Origin: JBAXLO01 sp037134755
Lineage (GTDB): Bacteria; Bacteroidota; Bacteroidia; Bacteroidales; JACABE01
Length of the DNA: 20,732 nt
Assembly (NCBI GenBank): GCA_037134755.1
Contig: JBAXLO010000065.1
Coordinates: 1 to 20,732, forward strand
Direction: 5' to 3'
Shown piece after piece: positions 17,901 to 20,732 of this stretch. The translations under genes and the position numbers were made by a program. The notes beneath the pieces are model-generated. The model worked only from the letters and a program-made list of their open reading frames with translations. It searched no databases and had not been told where the DNA came from. Numbering within the stretch: position 1 is the stretch's first letter; each line of letters begins with the position of its first letter.

Positions 17901-18186
17901 GTCTTACATTAATAACTGTTTTCTTACCAACTAGTACTTTTTCCGACACATAACCTATAAAGCTAAATGTAAGTGTATCTTTTGGAGAAAGATGCATGAT
18001 AGTATATTTACCATCCATATTTGTTTGCACAGCTTTAGTAGTTCCTTTAATGGCTACTGATACAAATGGTAATGCCGACCCATCTGTTGAAGATGTAACA
18101 CTACCCGAAACATTTACATCCTGTGATACTGCTATCGTAGCAGTTCCGACAATAAATAATAAAAAAAGTAAAATTTGCTTCATCAT
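14902..18186 (-). CDS. SusC/RagA-family TonB-dependent outer-membrane transporter
   Basis: A 1094-residue outer-membrane barrel. A signal peptide (about 1-21) is followed by a carboxypeptidase-regulatory-like Ig domain (about 24-98, VNVSGSVTSSTDGSALPFVS start), a TonB-dependent plug (about 105-245) with the SusC signatures SEVVITALG, GKAAGVQI, PLIVIDGVP and GSRGANGVLLITTKKG, and a long beta-barrel ending in a terminal phenylalanine. It imports a ligand across the outer membrane with energy from TonB. Two ATG codons stand in tandem at the start (18186 and 18183). The gene is cotranscribed with the SusD-like gene 21 nt downstream. No glycoside hydrolase, protease or sigma/anti-sigma pair lies next to it, so the substrate is unknown. 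Length is normal for the family. A long unusual leader precedes it. Confidence 0.95.
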   Translation of the reverse strand: MMKQILLFLLFIVGTATIAVSQDVNVSGSVTSSTDGSALPFVSVAIKGTTKAVQTNMDGKYTIMHLSPKDTLTFSFIGYVSEKVLVGKKTVINVRLQPTVNNLSEVVITALGVQRQTKEVGYSTQKVSGDDIQKADASNIVSALSGKAAGVQISNGDGVDGGTTRITIRGNNNISGNNQPLIVIDGVPVENDPGMTSVARGQDWGSAINNINAADIEDINVLKGGAASALYGSRGANGVLLITTKKGKKQKGIGVSYNVSYKVTTPYLYRDVQNQYGFGGLVAFTPPTMRMDTINPFPQYGTDHLVLDQQGHTSSTSAEFCYYGSASSWGPAMLGQPVRYWDGTIQPWSPQPDNLKIPFKNGHTTTHNVSLEGGGDRGTMRLSITRLDNDAIIYNSNYNQTTINLNTALKVSDKVNVIATASYMDYHRLNSPDLGDLQTSFSKGLAYSWPRSYTAREDFGSYQLADGTQNQKSGFPYSDISKFLWWDYFNNNTTLDRNKLVGGVALTYDVTKWLSFMGRTGMDYQLDQYETIDKPIDVIGLQNGLYSNSLKRDRSNNSEFLVTASKDSLYNSKFNVKFNVGGSTWERIIYGINGKSGTWYYPNMLTFSNYTQANASTGATGDALSTVAAGETVWHKKINSMYSFVNLSYNNFIFMELTGRNDWSSALPTNNNSYFYPSATLSFLPLEAFHYKSDWFNFLKIRGGASQTATDTDPYQTAFAYTTGLFGGSQSSSFPGTIPPIALLPQRVNSYEAGANMEFLKGRINLDFTYYYVYSFDQIMTLPIPGSSGAGYIRTNEGVLTNRGIEIILNTVPIQEKNFTLKTGLNYGRNRNSVLSLGGAADSYEIGNIWGLNGPAEILKAGDNFGTITGYDYVYKNGKPVVDAAGTHYLITPTRVPIGNACPKFTGGWSTQFKYKNLSLSVLIDTKWGGDIYCGDYVEGLALGTSPQTLIERNGGGLPYTDPSGHTSNVGVILPGVHQDGTPNTTVVHYYYKYNPNAGEWGDYISTPGILENTWVKCREIALSYTLPADLIKRTKVFQSLTFSIVGRDLFYFYKTLPDNINPEGVAGAGDAQAFEFAAMPGVRSFSFQINAKF

Positions 18187-18466
18187 AATTATGTAATTAT
18201 TGATTTGATAATTTATTTGATCTAAGTTTGATTATTTAGTAATTTAAAATCTTTATTAGTAGTGTTCATGCGCTTCTTTTCTCTAATCTGCTTTATTAAT
18301 CCCCCTACTATTTCTATTTTAAAACACACAATCAATTATTAAAATTTATTTATTCTTATTACTACCCAATTATATTTTTCACACTTTAACCTTCTGAATA
18401 TCCTTTTATTTCTCCACTCTATACTACTACTTTACTTATTCTAAAATCTACATCTTTATTCCAATA
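18187..18466 (-). other. Long, C-depleted leader region of the susC-susD operon
   Basis: If transcription starts near 18460, the susC mRNA has a leader of about 275 nt. The plus-strand stretch 18291-18470 holds about 41 C and one G (18396) in 180 nt by hand count, so the sense RNA is rich in purines and nearly lacks C. Such RNA can form almost no G-C pairs. A possible 15-codon upstream frame (ATG at 18269, stop 18224-18222, MNTTNKDFKLLNNQT) ends 35 nt before the susC ATG. No protein gene is seen here. Confidence 0.5.
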
Positions 18467-18498
18467 CAAAGTAAAGACATATTTTGATAAATAGCAAA
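18467..18498 (-). promoter_or_regulatory. Probable promoter of the susC-susD operon
   Basis: On the minus strand TTTG (18495-18498) is followed after 20 nt by TTACTTTG (18467-18474), which differs from TAnnTTTG at one fixed base. The spacing equals that at the PNGase F-like gene. Confidence 0.45.
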
Positions 18499-18699
18499 TA
18501 ATATTTAACATTTTTTTCAATTCATCCTTTAAACTTTTCTATTTATCTAAAAAAGTGTCTTGTTTTTTGACTTATTAAGGCTTTAATCAGTTCTTTTAAA
18601 AAGGCAATTTTACACTGCTAAATTAGTAATAAAAGTAATATGTTTACTATAAATATTAAATATATTTTAATGTATTAGATAAATAAGCTGAAATCTAAA
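18499..18699. other. Gene-free AT-rich gap upstream of the susC promoter
   Basis: I see no coding frame, strong hairpin or repeat here. It holds the 3' end of the beta-propeller transcript and possible upstream control sites of the susC promoter. Confidence 0.35.
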
Positions 18700-20190
18700 C
18701 TATTGCTTCACAAACTTCCTTATTACTGTTTCTTTATCTGAGCTTAGTTTTAAGATATAAACTCCTTTCGCGAAAGCGGAAGTATTTATATTTGCTCTAT
18801 TATTAATATAAGATGTATATACGGTTTGCCCGATAAGATTAACTATTTCTAGCTTTTGCTCTGTATTAATATTTGTTTCTATTGTAAGATTGTCATTGGT
18901 GGGATTTGGGTATAAAGATATTACCTCTGTTTTTATATATTGTATTTCTTCTATCCCCGTTGGATCGCAGCCGGGCTGCAGGCAACCCATACTATCCATT
19001 TTAACAAGCCATAGACATTGATAAGAAGTATCCTGTTGAACATCTCCACATATTATTATCGAATAATCATCATCAATACAAAAATCATTGGCGGTATTAT
19101 CAATTGTATGCGAATCATTAAATTTATAAAACATCCGATAATAAATACTATCGCCATTTGGTTTTAATTTTAATACCCAACTGGGAGTATACCAATTTAC
19201 TCCATCACCAAAAAATGTTGATCCAACTACCAGAATATTATCATTTCCCAATACTTTAACCATATTAGGATAATTAAATGTTCTTATTGTATCATATTGT
19301 TTATCCCAAATGGTGCTACCATCTGTTTTATTCAATTTTAAAATCTCTATCTTTAAATCAGAAGAATTTCCTGGTATTGTAGAATAGGCATACGCAGTAG
19401 CCACTATATAATTACTGTCATTGGCTAATGCTACAACTGCAGGACCATCCTGATTAGGTCCACCATATTTATTACTCCATTTAAGATTACCTAATGAATC
19501 TAACTTTAAGACCCAAGGATCACCCGAATAAGAGGCTGAATAATAATTCCAACTATAACATCCCAACAAATAACCTTTATCATATGTTTGAATTATACTT
19601 CTTGCATAATCAAATCCAGACAGAGTATAAATCTTCCTGAAAATCTGATTCCCTAAACTATCTGTCTTTATTAATAAAATGGCTTGTGTATGTGAAGCTA
19701 TTACAATATCTCCTCCTAAAATAAATCCTTTATCCATAGTTTCAACTCCTTGCTGAAATTCCATATAATAATAAATACTTGTATCTACAAACTCTTTCAT
19801 AAAAATAGAATCAAAATTTTGATTAACTTTTAAGAGTAAAGCTGTAGAACCAATAGAATCCCCTATTGTTCCCGAAATAATAAATCCCCCATCAGATGTT
19901 TTTTGCAAGCTGCCCGGGTGTCCGGGAAAATAATTTCTTAATCCGTTACCATAATCTTTTTTAAATAGTAGATTACCTTCAGAATCAAATCTGGAGAAAT
20001 TAATTCTTGAATAATTATTAGAATCTGAAAAAAATGATACTGTTACATAAGTACTATCTTCTTTAACAATACTTATTCCTGCTATATGATTATTATAATA
20101 GTTATAGATATTATTAAAATATCCGGTTTGAGCAAAAGATACTGATAATATAGACATGAAACATAATATGATGATAAAGTTTTTTTTCAT
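18700..20190 (-). CDS. Secreted beta-propeller-like protein with T9SS sorting tail
   Basis: A 496-residue exported protein of unknown function. Residues 1-20 are a signal peptide ending SFAQ. About 25-400 consist of repeated segments with recurring patterns such as KTSDGGFIISGT, TMDKGFILGGD, QTYDKGYLLGC and LGNDNILVVGS, each followed by a LLLKV or WVLKLD-type strand and DSLGN or GDS turns. This is the blade pattern of delta-60-like or PQQ-like beta-propellers. A short Cys-containing linker (MGCLQPGCDPTGIEE) leads to the T9SS type A sorting domain (about 425-496, with LYPNPTNDNLTIE and GVYILKLSSD), which directs secretion or anchoring at the cell surface. No catalytic motif is seen; it could bind a ligand or act in adhesion. 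It lies upstream of susC on the same strand but 513 nt away, with its own promoter. Confidence 0.85.
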   Translation of the reverse strand: MKKNFIIILCFMSILSVSFAQTGYFNNIYNYYNNHIAGISIVKEDSTYVTVSFFSDSNNYSRINFSRFDSEGNLLFKKDYGNGLRNYFPGHPGSLQKTSDGGFIISGTIGDSIGSTALLLKVNQNFDSIFMKEFVDTSIYYYMEFQQGVETMDKGFILGGDIVIASHTQAILLIKTDSLGNQIFRKIYTLSGFDYARSIIQTYDKGYLLGCYSWNYYSASYSGDPWVLKLDSLGNLKWSNKYGGPNQDGPAVVALANDSNYIVATAYAYSTIPGNSSDLKIEILKLNKTDGSTIWDKQYDTIRTFNYPNMVKVLGNDNILVVGSTFFGDGVNWYTPSWVLKLKPNGDSIYYRMFYKFNDSHTIDNTANDFCIDDDYSIIICGDVQQDTSYQCLWLVKMDSMGCLQPGCDPTGIEEIQYIKTEVISLYPNPTNDNLTIETNINTEQKLEIVNLIGQTVYTSYINNRANINTSAFAKGVYILKLSSDKETVIRKFVKQ

Positions 20191-20201
20191 TTCTTAATTT
20201 T

Positions 20202-20256
20202 CTCGTTGTGCGAAGAATGCAGATGTTGTGCGAAGTTTGTAACTTCGCACCCATAA
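20202..20256. repeat. 55-bp repeat, copy 1, REP-like palindrome
   Basis: Identical to 20678-20732. It contains the 11-mer GTTGTGCGAAG twice, the second overlapping a perfect 10-bp hairpin (20228-20250; arms GTGCGAAGTT and AACTTCGCAC, loop TGT). It lies 12 nt before the start codon of the beta-propeller gene, inside its likely 5' leader. Confidence 0.85.
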
Positions 20257-20258
20257 AT

Positions 20259-20275
20259 TGTAGTTTTCGACTACA
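20259..20275. repeat. Short hairpin in the leader of the beta-propeller gene
   Basis: TGTAGT and ACTACA form a 6-bp stem with a 5-nt loop, directly beside repeat copy 1. Confidence 0.4.
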
Positions 20276-20341
20276 TAAAATAATAAATTTGTTAAGCTTA
20301 ATTTGTATAACATCATAACTATTGTTCTCCAATTTATACTG

Positions 20342-20349
20342 CAAAGATA
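20342..20349 (-). promoter_or_regulatory. -7 element for the beta-propeller gene
   Basis: TATCTTTG on the minus strand, followed by C, is identical to the -7 element of the other T9SS gene. No TTG lies at the right distance upstream. The leader would be about 145 nt and would include the REP-like repeat. Confidence 0.4.
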
Positions 20350-20574
20350 ATAAACATTTACAACATAACTGTTTTTAAAAAATAAGTTGTGAATTTTGTT
20401 GCTTTTATTAGAAGTATGCTGATGATGTTCATAGTTTTAAAAACTTCAGCACGTTGTCCCAATTGTCCAACTTTTTTAAAAAAGAAAACAAACGATAAAT
20501 ATAATCCTCGATAATCCGCGTTTGAAAATTAGCGTCATCTGCGTTCTATTAGTCCTACGTTTTAATTGGACCAC

Positions 20575-20600
20575 GGGCATTTCGGCTACGCTTAATGTCT
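20575..20600. repeat. Imperfect inverted repeat with AGCGnAGCCGA core, left arm
   Basis: Its reverse complement matches 20638-20663 at about two thirds of positions, with the core TAGCG/AAGCG-nAGCCGA-nnTGC conserved. The 37-nt loop between the arms is A-rich. Confidence 0.5.
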
Positions 20601-20637
20601 CTCCATTTCTGTTTCACCAAAAAAACAAAAACAAGAC

Positions 20638-20663
20638 GGTCACTTAGCGGAGCCGAGGTGCAT
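20638..20663. repeat. Imperfect inverted repeat with AGCGnAGCCGA core, right arm
   Basis: Partner of 20575-20600. The form GGTCACTTAGCGGAGCCGA resembles a widespread Bacteroidota intergenic repeat (GTCACTGAGCGGAGCCGAAG), from memory. Confidence 0.5.
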
Positions 20664-20677
20664 CCTTTGCGAAATTC

Positions 20678-20732
20678 CTCGTTGTGCGAAGAATGCAGAT
20701 GTTGTGCGAAGTTTGTAACTTCGCACCCATAA
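20678..20732. repeat. 55-bp repeat, copy 2, cut by the window end
   Basis: Exact copy of 20202-20256 with the same duplicated GTTGTGCGAAG and 10-bp hairpin (20704-20726). It may extend past the window, so the true repeat length is unknown. Confidence 0.85.

Larger units (their letters stand above)
20350..20677. other. Gene-free, repeat-rich right edge
   Basis: No coding frame is convincing. The stretch contains a small hairpin (AGTTTT/AAAACT at 20433-20445 inside GCTGA/TCAGC), the two similar words ATCCGCGTTT and ATCTGCGTTC (20513-20547), which I recall as common in Bacteroidota intergenic DNA, and an inverted pair around AGCGnAGCCGA (20575-20600 and 20638-20663). Confidence 0.5.

Noticed and set aside
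18223..18230. TAAGTTTG on the plus strand, a full TAnnTTTG match
   Set aside because: No plus-strand gene follows for at least 2.4 kb, so it is probably a chance match, although an antisense RNA to the beta-propeller gene region cannot be excluded.
20114..20344. 76-codon minus-strand frame overlapping the start of the beta-propeller gene
   Set aside because: It runs through the REP-like repeat and the signal-peptide region of the real gene in another frame; the TATCTTTG element lies at its upstream end.
20191..20732. CRISPR array
   Set aside because: Only two repeat copies are seen, 476 bp apart, with an internal palindrome and no regular spacers.

Overview
The window reads as a chromosomal piece of an AT-rich Bacteroidota bacterium. 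The evidence is two secreted proteins with type IX secretion (T9SS) C-terminal sorting tails, a SusC/SusD outer-membrane pair, lipoproteins, and repeated matches to the Bacteroidota sigma-factor promoter (TTG, about 19-22 nt, TAnnTTTG). Genus or species cannot be told from this sequence. No phage, integrase, transposase or CRISPR array is visible.

Layout from left to right: (1) the 3' end of a DUF2281-type antitoxin overlapping a PIN-domain VapC toxin (1-544). (2) A minus-strand 855-residue secreted protein with a PNGase F-like catalytic module and a T9SS tail (842-3409), divergent from (3) a membrane-anchored GT51 peptidoglycan glycosyltransferase with an AsmA-like periplasmic region and no transpeptidase domain (3618-5618). 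(4) tRNA-Gln(TTG) with its own promoter and terminator (5679-5749). (5) A plus-strand metal-efflux cluster: a small membrane protein with three HxH motifs (5970-6332), a TolC-like outer-membrane channel, an unusually short periplasmic adaptor lipoprotein, and a CzcA-like RND pump (to 11815). (6) A convergent CPBP intramembrane protease (12065-13045). (7) A minus-strand susC-susD operon (13255-18186) preceded by a long leader almost devoid of C in the sense strand. (8) A second T9SS cargo protein, probably a beta-propeller (18700-20190). (9) A gene-free right edge of palindromic, repeated intergenic DNA, including a 55-bp exact direct repeat (20202-20256 and 20678-20732).

How the genes work together: the efflux genes form a complete CBA-type exporter across both membranes, and the His-rich small protein just upstream is the best candidate for a poorly described accessory or metal-sensing part. 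The SusC/SusD pair imports an unknown ligand; no carbohydrate enzyme or regulator lies beside it. The PNGase F-like protein could strip N-glycans from glycoproteins at the cell surface, but nothing links it to the SusCD operon except location. Several start codons were moved downstream of the longest open frame because a promoter-like TAnnTTTG covers the upstream start or because the longest frame begins with TTG just before an ATG. The strongest leads are the HxH protein, the adaptor with reduced lipoyl segments, the C-depleted susC leader, and the repeat-rich right edge.
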